Assembly (NCBI GenBank): GCA_031255075.1
Contig: JAIRTF010000005.1
Coordinates: 1 to 12,038 of the forward strand
Origin: Bifidobacteriaceae bacterium
GTDB taxonomy: Bacteria; Actinomycetota; Actinomycetes; Actinomycetales; WQXJ01
Reading direction: 5' to 3'
Length of the DNA: 12,038 bases
This document shows, one piece after another, positions 1 through 7,766 of the stretch. The notes under the pieces are model-generated. The model had not been told where the DNA came from, made no database searches, and saw only the letters and a list, made by a program, of their open reading frames with translations. Each line of letters opens with the position of its first letter. The stretch's first letter is position 1. Position numbers and translations under genes: made by a program.

Positions 1-3000
1 GTCTTCGGTCAGCTCAACTCCTGGCTGCTCAGAGCACAAGGTTGCATCTGGTCGCAGCGCACCAGCGGTGTCTTTGACGTAATACACCTCATGGCCGGCC
101 CGCCGGGCCTTGTTGACCCCTGATTCGATAGCCGAATTCAGGTAGCCAACCAGCGAATTGAAGGCTTGGGCCTCAGCCGCTGAGTATTCGGCCGAACATG
201 CCCGGCCGCGATCCTTGGGGAACAACAGCGGGTAAGCGGTCACCAACACCGGCACCGATTGGCCGGCCTGGTTCTTCAACCGCTGGGCCATTTGGCTGTA
301 GGTGTTCGCCAAATCGAGTTCCTGAGCTGCCCGGATGCCGTTGGCCAACTGGGCTGAACCCGGCGGGCATTCAGTGTCCTTGCAGTAGAGCAACAGCTGA
401 CCCAAACCGATGTCCTCGGCTCCAACCGAAACGGTGGCCAGCTTGGGTGGCGTGCCCTGGCCGGAGGCTTGACCCAACTGTGGTGGGCTGGAACCAAGCG
501 ACTGATCTATCACGTTACGGCTGGTGGCACCAGGTTTGGCCAGGTCCACGCCGTCCAGATCGGCAGCGCCCGGGGCGCCGGACTGGGCTGATCCGAGCAC
601 CGAATCCGCCAATTCGCCTTGACCCTCTTCTGGGGCAATTCCGGCGAACCCGTCACCCAACACCACTGACGGTCCGTCTTGATCCGTCAATAGTTCGCCT
701 GGTTCATAGTTCATGTCCGCTGGGTCCACCACGGCGAATTCGGCTTCGGTTTCGACACCGTCAACGTTGGCGCCCCAGGCGATCAGACCCAGTTCCACCG
801 CTCCGGTGCCGCCGGACAGGTGAACCTCAACGGTCCTGGTGACAGAGCCGCCCGGCGGAATGTTGCCGACGGCAATGTTGGCGGACGGCACCACCCGCGC
901 CTCGCCGGAAGCAACCGTGGTCCGCAACGTGAATTGGGCAGCTTGGACGTCGCGAGCCGACGGGTTGGTCAACGTCACGTCCACCATTTGCACGCCGTCT
1001 TGAGGGGCCGATGCCGCCACCCCGATCTCCGCATCAAGGCTCGCCATGGACAGGTCCTCCACCAGGTCCCACAGTTGACCGGGGTCATCTGAGGAAACCT
1101 CATAGGTTTCGGCGTCGGTCGCGCGGGAGATGCAGGCCAGTTCTTCGCGGCCGGCGTCTGAAATGTTGAAGGCCACAGTTGGCACGGTGATCTCAAAGCC
1201 GCGGGCCCGGATGGAACTGGCCTCATCACAAGGCGGCGGGCCGCAGTTTGATTCGCCATCTGAGACCAGCAAGATGGTGGCGCCGGTATGGCCGTCCGCC
1301 TCCAACTGGTTCACCACGGCGTTCAGAGCGCTGCCGGTGGGAGTGTCACCGTAGGTGGTGATCTGGTCAATGGCTTCCAGCAGATCCCCGGTACCGGTGA
1401 TGGGACCGGTTTGGATGATGAACAGACCCGGGTAGCAACCATCTGCGGCTTGGGGTCCGCCCGGATAGGTGTACAGGCCGATCTCCGCACCGACTGGTTG
1501 TTCTTTGACAATTCCGGCCATGGTTTGTTTGGCTTCTTCGATTCGGTCGCCAGCCATGGACCCAGAAATGTCCACTACCAGCACCAACGGCCGGTTGCCG
1601 CGACCAACGGCGGATTCGCGGTCTGAATCTACCTCGCTCCCAGATTCAGGGTCTTCACAGGCCGAACCGGCACAGGCATCCCCAGACCATTCCCAGATCC
1701 GCCAATGCCCCAACTCGAAGGCGGCAGATTCCCACCGGCCAACCCGCTCCCCGAACAGGTCAATCTTGGCGCCAATGCGCCCAAAGATGTACGCGTCAAA
1801 CGAGGCCGAAGCGGCCACCGAAGCCCCTGGACCAGGGGTCGCCTCGCCATCGCCGGTGGTGGCGGAACCTTCGGCGTGGGCCAACAGTTCGGCCATCAAG
1901 CTGACCGCGCCGGTCACGCCAATGGTGTCCCAAACCATGCCTTCCAACTCCAAGGTTGGGATGATGATCGCGTCGACATCCACTTTGAAGCTGGCGGCGG
2001 CGGACTTCTTCGGGTTGCGTGATTCGTCAACCGTTCTGAACTGGCCCTTGGAGAACTCAATCCCCAGTTCGTGATAGGTGGAGAAGCTTTGGCTGACGTC
2101 AACCCGTCCTTCCATGTAGACGGCCAAGTTGACCCCAGCTTTGGCGTAGAAGGAGACCACCACTGGGATGGGTATACCGAAGATCACCGGCACCGCGAAG
2201 GTGGCCCGGCCCAACAGCCAGCGTTTGGTGAATTCGGTTTCGTCTTTGAGTTGTTCGGCTTTCTTGGCGGCGGACTTGCTGGCCAAGTCGGAGCCCATGC
2301 CGTAGCCGAACTTGCCGGTGGCGGTCAGCGTGAACCGTTCATCCAAGGTCTGTACCAAGCTGACCCGGAAGGTGCCCAGATCGCCGCGAGCGGCCCGCGC
2401 AAAGATCCCCCAGTCCCATTTGATGTCAATCACCAGGTCAATGGAGGTCTTGAGTTTCAGGGTCAGTGAGGCCGCCACGTTGGCGCTGGCCTCAGCCCGG
2501 GAGGCTTCTTGATCGGCTTGGACATCGGCAGAGGATTCAACCTTCTCAGTGGGCAGGTTGAAGCTGGAGTCAAACAGTTGCTGACCGTTGGCTTTGCCGT
2601 TCAGACCAATCGTGGCTGAAACCGACCGTTGGCCGTTGCGATAGTCCACACCGGCGTTGAACTTGCCGGTCAGCTCAACGTTGGCGACATCCAAGCTGCT
2701 CCGGTACATGGGCGCCATAGTCCCGGCGGCCAGCGGTGTCACCACCGACCCGCCGGCATGGTAGATGGCCGGGCTCAAACCGGCCGCGCCCCAGCCTGAA
2801 CCAGACCAGGACACCAACTGCGCTTCAGGATCACCGGCCCGCACCGACCGGTCAGCGTTCGGATCGGATTCTTCGGCTTCAGCCCCGGCGGCCACCAGCG
2901 GCGCCCGCAACGAGGCGTAATCAAGCTGCTGGAACACGTCCAAGATTCCGCCTGGGGCGGTGTGGACCACCAACTGGCCGTCGCGTTGTTCCAAGCCGGT

Positions 3001-4794
3001 CACCTTGGACAGGCGTCCATCAGGCACCTTGTCAGATGGGGCCATCGCCAGCACGTCACCCAGGCGCAAGTCAGCCGGCGAGGCAAACACCAGTTGCGAA
3101 CCAGAAGCGGACACCAACTGAGAAATCAAATCTTCGCCAACCACCACAGTTTCTGGTGCCACCACGGTTTCAGTAGCCGGCGGCGCCTCAAAGGTGGCTG
3201 TCACCGAAGCTTCGGCTTCCTCACCAGCCCAAGTCTTGGCTTGAGCGGTGATGGTCTGTTTGCCGGAGGCCACGGCAGTTGTGTAGCTCCACTCCCAGCC
3301 TTCAGCGCCGGCCCAAACCTCGGCATTGCCAAGGAAGCGGGCGCCGCGCTTGAGCGTCACAGCTTGCAACCCGGCGCCGCCTTGGACGGTGCCCGTGAAG
3401 GTCACCATGGCGCCTGCCTCGGCCCCCAGCTTGACCACTTCACCGCTCTTGGGCGCGGTGATGGTGACTTGAGGGCTGCCCGCAGTTTGGGCGTCACGTT
3501 GGTTGACCACTCCGAAACAGGTGGCCCCACCAGGTTGAACACCGCTGACGGCAGTTTCGGCTCCGCCGGGCAGCAGCCAAGTAGCTGAACCAGCCACCGC
3601 TATTTCGGTCTCACCAGCGCCTTTGATAGTGCCTTCGCCGGTGGAGCCGGCCAAGCACAGCGGCCAAGACCCGGCCGGGGCCAGAGTCTGAGGCAGGTTG
3701 GGATAGCCGCTGTCTGCCGCGAACGGCCCGAACAGCGAAACGCCGCCTTCGAAGGAACTGGCGTCCAATGCTCCATCAGCGCCGGCCGTCCAACCGACCA
3801 CGGACACCCGCAAATCAGTAATGGCGCCTTGGGCGGCAAACCACACCTTGCCGGTCCGGTCCAGCCGCACGGGCATCAGGCCGGCCGCCAAGCCGTCCAC
3901 TTCCAAAGCCGGGACCAGCGCGCCCGCCTCCCCCACGCCAATGGTTCCGGTCCCGCTGGCCACCACTTGGAGCCACACTCCGGCCACCGCCGTTGACGGC
4001 ACCCCGCCCAGGCCGGCTGGGCTGATCCAGGCTTCACTCCCGGCGGTTGGCATTTGGTCCGCGCCCAGTTCCGCAGCCGGGTCCAGCGCCAAGTATGGTG
4101 CTACCGCCTCGGTGCCCGATGGCGCCGGCCGGCCCTCCCCTTCAGCTCGCGGTGTGAAGTAAGCCACCGGCCGTACGGTTACCAGGGCTTGGCTGTTGGC
4201 CGCGACGGCCAACTCGCCGCTATCAGACAGGCGGACCAGCGCCGTGGTTGACACCGGCTGGGTGGCGTCCAACACCAGCACCGGACTTGATTCCGCCAAC
4301 TCCCCCGAAGCGGCCCGAGCGGCATCCGGCCCCAACCACAGGCTGAAGGGCGCGGCATCGGCCTCCGAACCTGCGGGGCCCTCTTCGCCTTCCGAACCTT
4401 CTGTGCCTTCTGGAGTCTCTGGGTTCTCTGGGTTCTCCGGGTTCTCCGGACTGGTGGGTTCCTCGCCGCCTTCGGCACCGGGCGGCAAACTGGCTGTCAC
4501 CTGGACCAGCCAGGAAAGCGGCATGGGCCCTTCAACGGCCGGCACCTTGTCGAAACCGCTGATGGTGGCCGCCTGCCCGGCGCTGAGGGCCAATTCTTCG
4601 ACCAGCGGGCCGGCCGGTGCCGGAACCAGACGGCCCGAATCACCAATCGGTTGTAACGAATCAAGCGTGCCGGCGCGGGCTGTTTCCACCCCGCCCATGG
4701 CGAACCAGGCGCCGGTCGAACCCAACACCACCACCAGCGCGGTGATGGTCGCGGTCAGAGCCGTGAACCGGATCCGATGAATTGGGCGCTTCAT
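1..4794 (-). CDS. Giant modular surface protein: vWA domain plus degenerate SGNH-hydrolase-like domain (partial, C-terminus off window)
   Basis: I read this frame codon by codon from ATG 4794 to base 1 and found no stop, so at least 1598 residues are encoded. Residues 8-35 form a hydrophobic signal or anchor segment with possible cleavage near ARA-GT (about 41). Residues 46-214 and 240-336 look like two degenerate copies of a secreted beta-domain ending in a VVGW or VAYF motif. An acidic Pro/Glu/Asn linker lies at 110-145, an Ig-like domain at about 440-540, and a long secreted beta-rich region at about 545-1050. A vWA domain (1066-1250) has an intact MIDAS: D1075-I-S1077-G-S1079, T1153 and D1179. 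A CARDB-like domain (1250-1357) and an SGNH-like domain (from about 1375) follow. In the SGNH part, GDS is GDG (D1381-G1382), and the Asn of the block III GxND motif is E1460 (VSVGAEDIG). Residue 47 is a rare TTA codon. The ATG overlaps the upstream stop as ATGA. Domain calls outside vWA and SGNH are by-eye resemblance. Role inferred: adhesion or envelope scaffold. Confidence 0.9.
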   Translation of the reverse strand, partial: MKRPIHRIRFTALTATITALVVVLGSTGAWFAMGGVETARAGTLDSLQPIGDSGRLVPAPAGPLVEELALSAGQAATISGFDKVPAVEGPMPLSWLVQVTASLPPGAEGGEEPTSPENPENPENPETPEGTEGSEGEEGPAGSEADAAPFSLWLGPDAARAASGELAESSPVLVLDATQPVSTTALVRLSDSGELAVAANSQALVTVRPVAYFTPRAEGEGRPAPSGTEAVAPYLALDPAAELGADQMPTAGSEAWISPAGLGGVPSTAVAGVWLQVVASGTGTIGVGEAGALVPALEVDGLAAGLMPVRLDRTGKVWFAAQGAITDLRVSVVGWTAGADGALDASSFEGGVSLFGPFAADSGYPNLPQTLAPAGSWPLCLAGSTGEGTIKGAGETEIAVAGSATWLLPGGAETAVSGVQPGGATCFGVVNQRDAQTAGSPQVTITAPKSGEVVKLGAEAGAMVTFTGTVQGGAGLQAVTLKRGARFLGNAEVWAGAEGWEWSYTTAVASGKQTITAQAKTWAGEEAEASVTATFEAPPATETVVAPETVVVGEDLISQLVSASGSQLVFASPADLRLGDVLAMAPSDKVPDGRLSKVTGLEQRDGQLVVHTAPGGILDVFQQLDYASLRAPLVAAGAEAEESDPNADRSVRAGDPEAQLVSWSGSGWGAAGLSPAIYHAGGSVVTPLAAGTMAPMYRSSLDVANVELTGKFNAGVDYRNGQRSVSATIGLNGKANGQQLFDSSFNLPTEKVESSADVQADQEASRAEASANVAASLTLKLKTSIDLVIDIKWDWGIFARAARGDLGTFRVSLVQTLDERFTLTATGKFGYGMGSDLASKSAAKKAEQLKDETEFTKRWLLGRATFAVPVIFGIPIPVVVSFYAKAGVNLAVYMEGRVDVSQSFSTYHELGIEFSKGQFRTVDESRNPKKSAAASFKVDVDAIIIPTLELEGMVWDTIGVTGAVSLMAELLAHAEGSATTGDGEATPGPGASVAASASFDAYIFGRIGAKIDLFGERVGRWESAAFELGHWRIWEWSGDACAGSACEDPESGSEVDSDRESAVGRGNRPLVLVVDISGSMAGDRIEEAKQTMAGIVKEQPVGAEIGLYTYPGGPQAADGCYPGLFIIQTGPITGTGDLLEAIDQITTYGDTPTGSALNAVVNQLEADGHTGATILLVSDGESNCGPPPCDEASSIRARGFEITVPTVAFNISDAGREELACISRATDAETYEVSSDDPGQLWDLVEDLSMASLDAEIGVAASAPQDGVQMVDVTLTNPSARDVQAAQFTLRTTVASGEARVVPSANIAVGNIPPGGSVTRTVEVHLSGGTGAVELGLIAWGANVDGVETEAEFAVVDPADMNYEPGELLTDQDGPSVVLGDGFAGIAPEEGQGELADSVLGSAQSGAPGAADLDGVDLAKPGATSRNVIDQSLGSSPPQLGQASGQGTPPKLATVSVGAEDIGLGQLLLYCKDTECPPGSAQLANGIRAAQELDLANTYSQMAQRLKNQAGQSVPVLVTAYPLLFPKDRGRACSAEYSAAEAQAFNSLVGYLNSAIESGVNKARRAGHEVYYVKDTAGALRPDATLCSEQPGVELTED
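4414..4449 (-). repeat. 9-bp tandem repeat encoding (Pro-Glu-Asn)3-Pro-Glu-Thr
   Basis: Four near-identical 9-base units (plus-strand form tctgggttc or tccgggttc) encode residues 116-127 of the giant surface protein. They sit in an acidic linker rich in Pro, Glu, Gly and Thr. The unit is a multiple of three, so slippage would change linker length without breaking the frame. Confidence 0.8.
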
Positions 4795-6119
4795 CCGACC
4801 GCTCCCATTTGGTCATAGCTGCCCAGCACCTTGAAGTCATAGAAGGCAATCCCTATGCCGTAGGCGTTCGGTGTGGATGTGTCAGTCACGCGGATCACCA
4901 ACGAGGTCACATCGCTGACGTTGAGGGCAATGTCCGTGGTGTCAAGGCTGGTCACGTTATAGGTGCCCAAGACTTTGCCATCGGCCAGGATTTCAACGCG
5001 GGCCGCGTCGCCGGCCTCTGGCGCGTTCCGCAGAGCCAGTTTGCCGGTCAGTTCAACTGCGCCACCGCCCAGGTTCCATGAGGTTTCGCGGGGGTCTTTG
5101 GCGGCGCTCAAATAGAACGCAGTCTTGTAGGTGACCCCACCGACCACCACATCCGTGGCTTTGGAGATGCTGGAGCCGCTGACGGTCAGTTCGCTCAGGT
5201 TACGCTCAACTGGCGTATCGGCAATCTTGAAAATGATTGTCTCTGGCAGGTGGGCGCCGGCTTGCGGCTCGGTGGAGGTGATGGTGCCGGGTTTGGCGCC
5301 GGGCACGTAGACCTTTTGTTGGATCACACGAACGCCCATGCCCTGCAGCGCGTCAACGCCGTTGCCGGCGGTTTGGCCAACCACATCTGGGACGGTCGCC
5401 TCGATTGACACCACCAGCAGCACTCCGGCTGGGTTGGAAGCCCCGAACACTGGCGTCTGTTGGACAACCACGCCTGGGTCGCCAGCGGCCGGCCGTTCGG
5501 TCGTGGAGATGATCTGCTCTGGCACGCCTGCATCCGCCAGTACCTGCATGGCGGTGTCCAGGTCAAGCCCACGCACATCTGGCATGACCACGGCGCCCTC
5601 GCTGCCGGCGTAGTCCGGCAGGGCTATCAGCACCGATTCGGCTTGGGCATGTTCTTTGGTTGCGTTCCCGGCCCGGTTGGCGGAGGCCCATCCGGACGCG
5701 AACGCCCAGCCGGTCAGGGCCAGTACCGCCAGAGCCAAGCCAGAGGCTCCGACGATGGCGCCCACCCGGCGCCGTTTGCGTTTGCGTCCAGCCGCGTCCA
5801 GCGGGGGCTTAGGTGCCTTGGGCGCTTTCGGTGCTTTAGGTGGCCGCGGGGCGGGCATCGGCGCGGCCCCAGGCGGCATTGGCGCTGGGCCGCCGGTTGG
5901 CGATGGCTGTCCGCCGGGCGGCAGCGGCTGCGCGCCTTGCGGGAGTGGTTGCACGTTGGGGTGCGGTGCTGCGGCCGGCGCGGCGGCCGATGGCCCATTC
6001 GACAATGGTTGGCCGCCGGGCAATGGCGGTGCGCCCGGCGCGGTTCCCGCCGGGATGGGCGGTTGGCCATCTGGCGGCAGCGGTGGCTGGCCGCCGGTTG
6101 GCGGCGGTGCGGCGCTCAC
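4791..6119 (-). CDS. Single-pass membrane protein: Pro-rich tail, two PASTA domains, NPCBM-like C-terminal domain
   Basis: The product has 442 residues from GTG 6119, chosen because it overlaps the upstream stop as GTGA and has GGGAG six bases before it. A start at ATG 6218 would overlap the upstream gene by about 100 bases and add an implausible Arg-rich leader. Residues 1-110 are Pro/Gly/Gln-rich with a KAPKAPKAPK run at 95-104. A basic cluster (111-118) precedes one transmembrane helix (about 119-142), so the Pro-rich part should be cytoplasmic. Outside are two PASTA-type repeats (about 178-239, starting VMPDVRG; 241-301, starting ATVPDVVGQ). A beta-domain (305-434) resembles NPCBM carbohydrate-binding modules (VVVGGVTYKTAFYLSA, VEILADGKVLG, VTSLVIRVTD). 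PASTA domains usually sit on Ser/Thr kinases or penicillin-binding proteins and bind peptidoglycan fragments; no kinase or transpeptidase is present. Inferred role: envelope sensing or binding with its two operon partners. PASTA is firm; NPCBM is moderate. Confidence 0.87.
   Translation of the reverse strand: MSAAPPPTGGQPPLPPDGQPPIPAGTAPGAPPLPGGQPLSNGPSAAAPAAAPHPNVQPLPQGAQPLPPGGQPSPTGGPAPMPPGAAPMPAPRPPKAPKAPKAPKPPLDAAGRKRKRRRVGAIVGASGLALAVLALTGWAFASGWASANRAGNATKEHAQAESVLIALPDYAGSEGAVVMPDVRGLDLDTAMQVLADAGVPEQIISTTERPAAGDPGVVVQQTPVFGASNPAGVLLVVSIEATVPDVVGQTAGNGVDALQGMGVRVIQQKVYVPGAKPGTITSTEPQAGAHLPETIIFKIADTPVERNLSELTVSGSSISKATDVVVGGVTYKTAFYLSAAKDPRETSWNLGGGAVELTGKLALRNAPEAGDAARVEILADGKVLGTYNVTSLDTTDIALNVSDVTSLVIRVTDTSTPNAYGIGIAFYDFKVLGSYDQMGAVG
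4802..4806 (-). promoter_or_regulatory. Ribosome binding site GGGAG of the giant vWA gene
   Basis: GGGAG on the minus strand lies seven bases before ATG 4794, inside the end of the upstream PASTA gene. It supports this start and means initiation need not rely only on the ATGA stop-start overlap. Confidence 0.7.
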
Positions 6120-6787
6120 AGGATGCTCCCGAACAGGCCGGGCAGTACCAGCAGAATCAGTACACCGGCGGCGACGGCGCCGACGGCCAACCCGATCCCC
6201 ACACCGATCGCAAACCATTTGATCCGCTTCGGTTTGGGCGCCGCAGGCTCCGGCGGTTCCTCCAGCGGCGCCTCGCCGGGTGCTGTACCCGGAACGCCCA
6301 TACCTTGCGGGACGCTCGGCCCGGCGCCAGGCGTGACCGGGGCCGGGGTCACCGGCAGGCTGGGAGCCTCGCCCGTTTGGTAGCCGCCGGGCGCACTTGG
6401 CGCTGGGCCATCCGGCAGCGGAGAAGCTTCAGCCTCGCCCCAAGCGGCCGTAGCCTGCTCGGCGGAATTGATTGGCGCTGAGGCTGGGGCCGGCTCGGAG
6501 ACCTGGGCCTGTTCGGCGGGAGCGACCGGCGCCGAAACTGGAATCGGTTCAGCTGCGGCCACGACCGCCGGCGCGTTCGCCTGGGCTGGTGCGGCAGTTT
6601 CCTGGCGGAACTGCTGGGCGGGGATGGGGCCGCTTTGGGCGTCAATCCAGCCGACCAGCCCGGGATAGGCGTTGGGATGAACACGAACGGCTCCCCACAG
6701 ATCAGGCCGCTCAGCGGCTATTTGCTTCAACCTATCGGGTGCGGTGGTGGGATTGGCCGCTTCCGCCGCCAGCTGGTCCATGGTCAT
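6116..6787 (-). CDS. Tail-anchored variant leucine-rich repeat (LRV-like) protein
   Basis: The product has 223 residues. Residues 4-50 match the small helical module seen in many actinobacterial 'variant leucine-rich repeat' proteins: repeated A-x-N-P-x-T, L-x-x-I-A-x-x-R-P-x-L and a closing H-P-x-A-Y-P-x-L-x-x-W (HPNAYPGLVGWI at 37-48). Residues 55-185 are a low-complexity Ala/Pro/Glu linker. A KPKRIK basic patch (185-190) precedes one hydrophobic helix (about 191-217) that ends six residues from the C-terminus, so the protein should be tail-anchored with its N-terminus in the cytoplasm. GAGGG (6792-6796) lies four to five bases before ATG 6787; ATG 6781 is a less well spaced alternative. 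It is the first gene of the surface operon, and its TGA overlaps the next GTG. The molecular function of this module is not established; a protein-interaction role is inference. Confidence 0.87.
   Translation of the reverse strand: MTMDQLAAEAANPTTAPDRLKQIAAERPDLWGAVRVHPNAYPGLVGWIDAQSGPIPAQQFRQETAAPAQANAPAVVAAAEPIPVSAPVAPAEQAQVSEPAPASAPINSAEQATAAWGEAEASPLPDGPAPSAPGGYQTGEAPSLPVTPAPVTPGAGPSVPQGMGVPGTAPGEAPLEEPPEPAAPKPKRIKWFAIGVGIGLAVGAVAAGVLILLVLPGLFGSIL
6126..6130 (-). promoter_or_regulatory. Ribosome binding site GGGAG deciding the GTG start at 6119
   Basis: GGGAG on the minus strand, with spacer CATCCT, precedes GTG 6119 in the last codons of the upstream gene. The same motif precedes the next gene of the operon (4802-4806). 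Confidence 0.75.
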
Positions 6788-6791
6788 TGGG

Positions 6792-6796
6792 CCCTC
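6792..6796 (-). promoter_or_regulatory. Ribosome binding site GAGGG of the LRV gene
   Basis: GAGGG on the minus strand is followed by CCCA and then ATG 6787. The spacing favours this ATG over the one six bases further in. Confidence 0.55.
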
Positions 6797-6846
6797 ATCT
6801 CAGGTTTGTTCTGCGGCACGCCTAGGTGCGCTATCCGTTTCCCTCA

Positions 6847-6864
6847 GGCAGACCGATGTCTGCC
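6847..6864 (-). terminator. Perfect 7-bp inverted repeat between the ABC operon and the surface operon
   Basis: GGCAGAC and GTCTGCC flank a four-base loop, 53 bases past the ATPase stop and 60 bases before the LRV start, in the 130-base gap 6788-6917. No T-run follows on the minus strand, so it is a poor classical terminator. It could instead be a regulator site for the surface operon. I found no convincing -35/-10 pair in this gap, although a promoter would be expected here if the operons are separate. Confidence 0.35.
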
Positions 6865-6917
6865 ATTTCGTACCCAATACAAGCGCAAAACTACCCGGCG
6901 CGCCACCAGCTGAAGGA

Positions 6918-7766
6918 TCAGCCGGCGTGGAAGCGGGTCAGGAACTCGCGGGTGCGCGGCAACTGCGGGTTTTCGAACAGCTCAGCCGGTGGGCCCTGTT
7001 CGGCAATCACGCCGTCATCGACAAACACCACCCGGTCTGACACATCACGGGCAAAGGCCATCTCATGGGTCACAATCACCATGGTCAACCCAGATTCAGC
7101 CAACTCCCCGATGACCGAAAGCACCTCCCCCACCATTTCCGGGTCCAGGGCGGAAGTCGGTTCGTCAAACAGCAACGCCTCAGGCTGCATTGACAAAGCC
7201 CGGGCTATTGCCACCCGCTGCTTTTGGCCACCGGACAGCTGGCGCGGTTTGGCCTCCACATAGGGCTCCATGCCAACCTTGGACAGGTACTCAACGGCCC
7301 GGTCCTTAGCTTCTGCTTTGCTCACCCCTGCGGCCCTGACCTGGCCAATCACACAGTTTTGCAGCACATTGAGGTTGTTGAACAAGTTGAACTGCTGGAA
7401 CACCATGCCCAAATGAATCCGGTAGCGGTTAACGTCATAGCCGGCCTCCAGCACGTTCTGGCCGTGGTAGAGAACCTGGCCGCTGGTGGGCCACTCAAGC
7501 AGGTTGATGCATCTGAGGAAGGTGGACTTGCCGGACCCGGAAGCACCAATCACGGAGACCACCTCTCCGGGCAGCACTTCGAAGTCAATGCCCTTGAGGA
7601 TCTCATTCTTGCCGAAGCACTTCCGAAGATCTTTGGTCTCGACTATGGGGCCACCGCCCGCAGGGGCATCAGAACCAGACCGGCCAGCGGCCGCCTCGGC
7701 GTCATGCATCTTGGCTGGGGTGTCTGCGGACAACTCCTGGGGATCGCTAGCGTGACCGGCCGGCAA
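6918..7766 (-). CDS. Polar amino acid ABC transporter ATP-binding protein (GlnQ/HisP family)
   Basis: The product has 282 residues and hydrolyses ATP on the cytoplasmic side to drive amino acid import. The full motif set is present: Walker A GASGSGKST (74-82), Q-loop in VFQQFN (about 122-127), signature LSGGQ (177-181), Walker B LLFDE (198-202) and switch His in VTHE (H234). I chose the TTG start at 7766 because a near-perfect Shine-Dalgarno GGGAGGTGA lies five bases before it. GTG 7775 sits inside that motif and is too close. ATG 7709 gives a length closer to the family norm but has no visible ribosome site. With the TTG start there is an extra N-terminal stretch of about 40 residues rich in Ala, Gly and Asp before the ATPase fold, and a 20-base overlap with the permease end. 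It is the last gene of the operon. Confidence 0.93.
   Translation of the reverse strand: MPAGHASDPQELSADTPAKMHDAEAAAGRSGSDAPAGGGPIVETKDLRKCFGKNEILKGIDFEVLPGEVVSVIGASGSGKSTFLRCINLLEWPTSGQVLYHGQNVLEAGYDVNRYRIHLGMVFQQFNLFNNLNVLQNCVIGQVRAAGVSKAEAKDRAVEYLSKVGMEPYVEAKPRQLSGGQKQRVAIARALSMQPEALLFDEPTSALDPEMVGEVLSVIGELAESGLTMVIVTHEMAFARDVSDRVVFVDDGVIAEQGPPAELFENPQLPRTREFLTRFHAG

Noticed and set aside
198..842. Plus-strand open frame of about 214 codons
   Set aside because: It lies wholly opposite the giant minus-strand gene, has Arg/Pro-rich composition typical of antisense frames in GC-rich DNA, and matches no family. The same applies to plus-strand frames at 1469-2074, 2071-2469, 2962-3588 and 4196-4780.
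6120..6218. In-frame ATG 6218 for the PASTA protein
   Set aside because: It would overlap the LRV gene by about 100 bases and encode an Arg-rich leader. GTG 6119 has GGGAG at good spacing and a GTGA overlap.
5460..6383. Plus-strand open frame of about 307 codons, with others at 5840-6481 and 5656-6222
   Set aside because: They are antisense to the PASTA and LRV genes and made of Gly/Arg/Trp-rich sequence created by the Pro-rich codons of the real genes.
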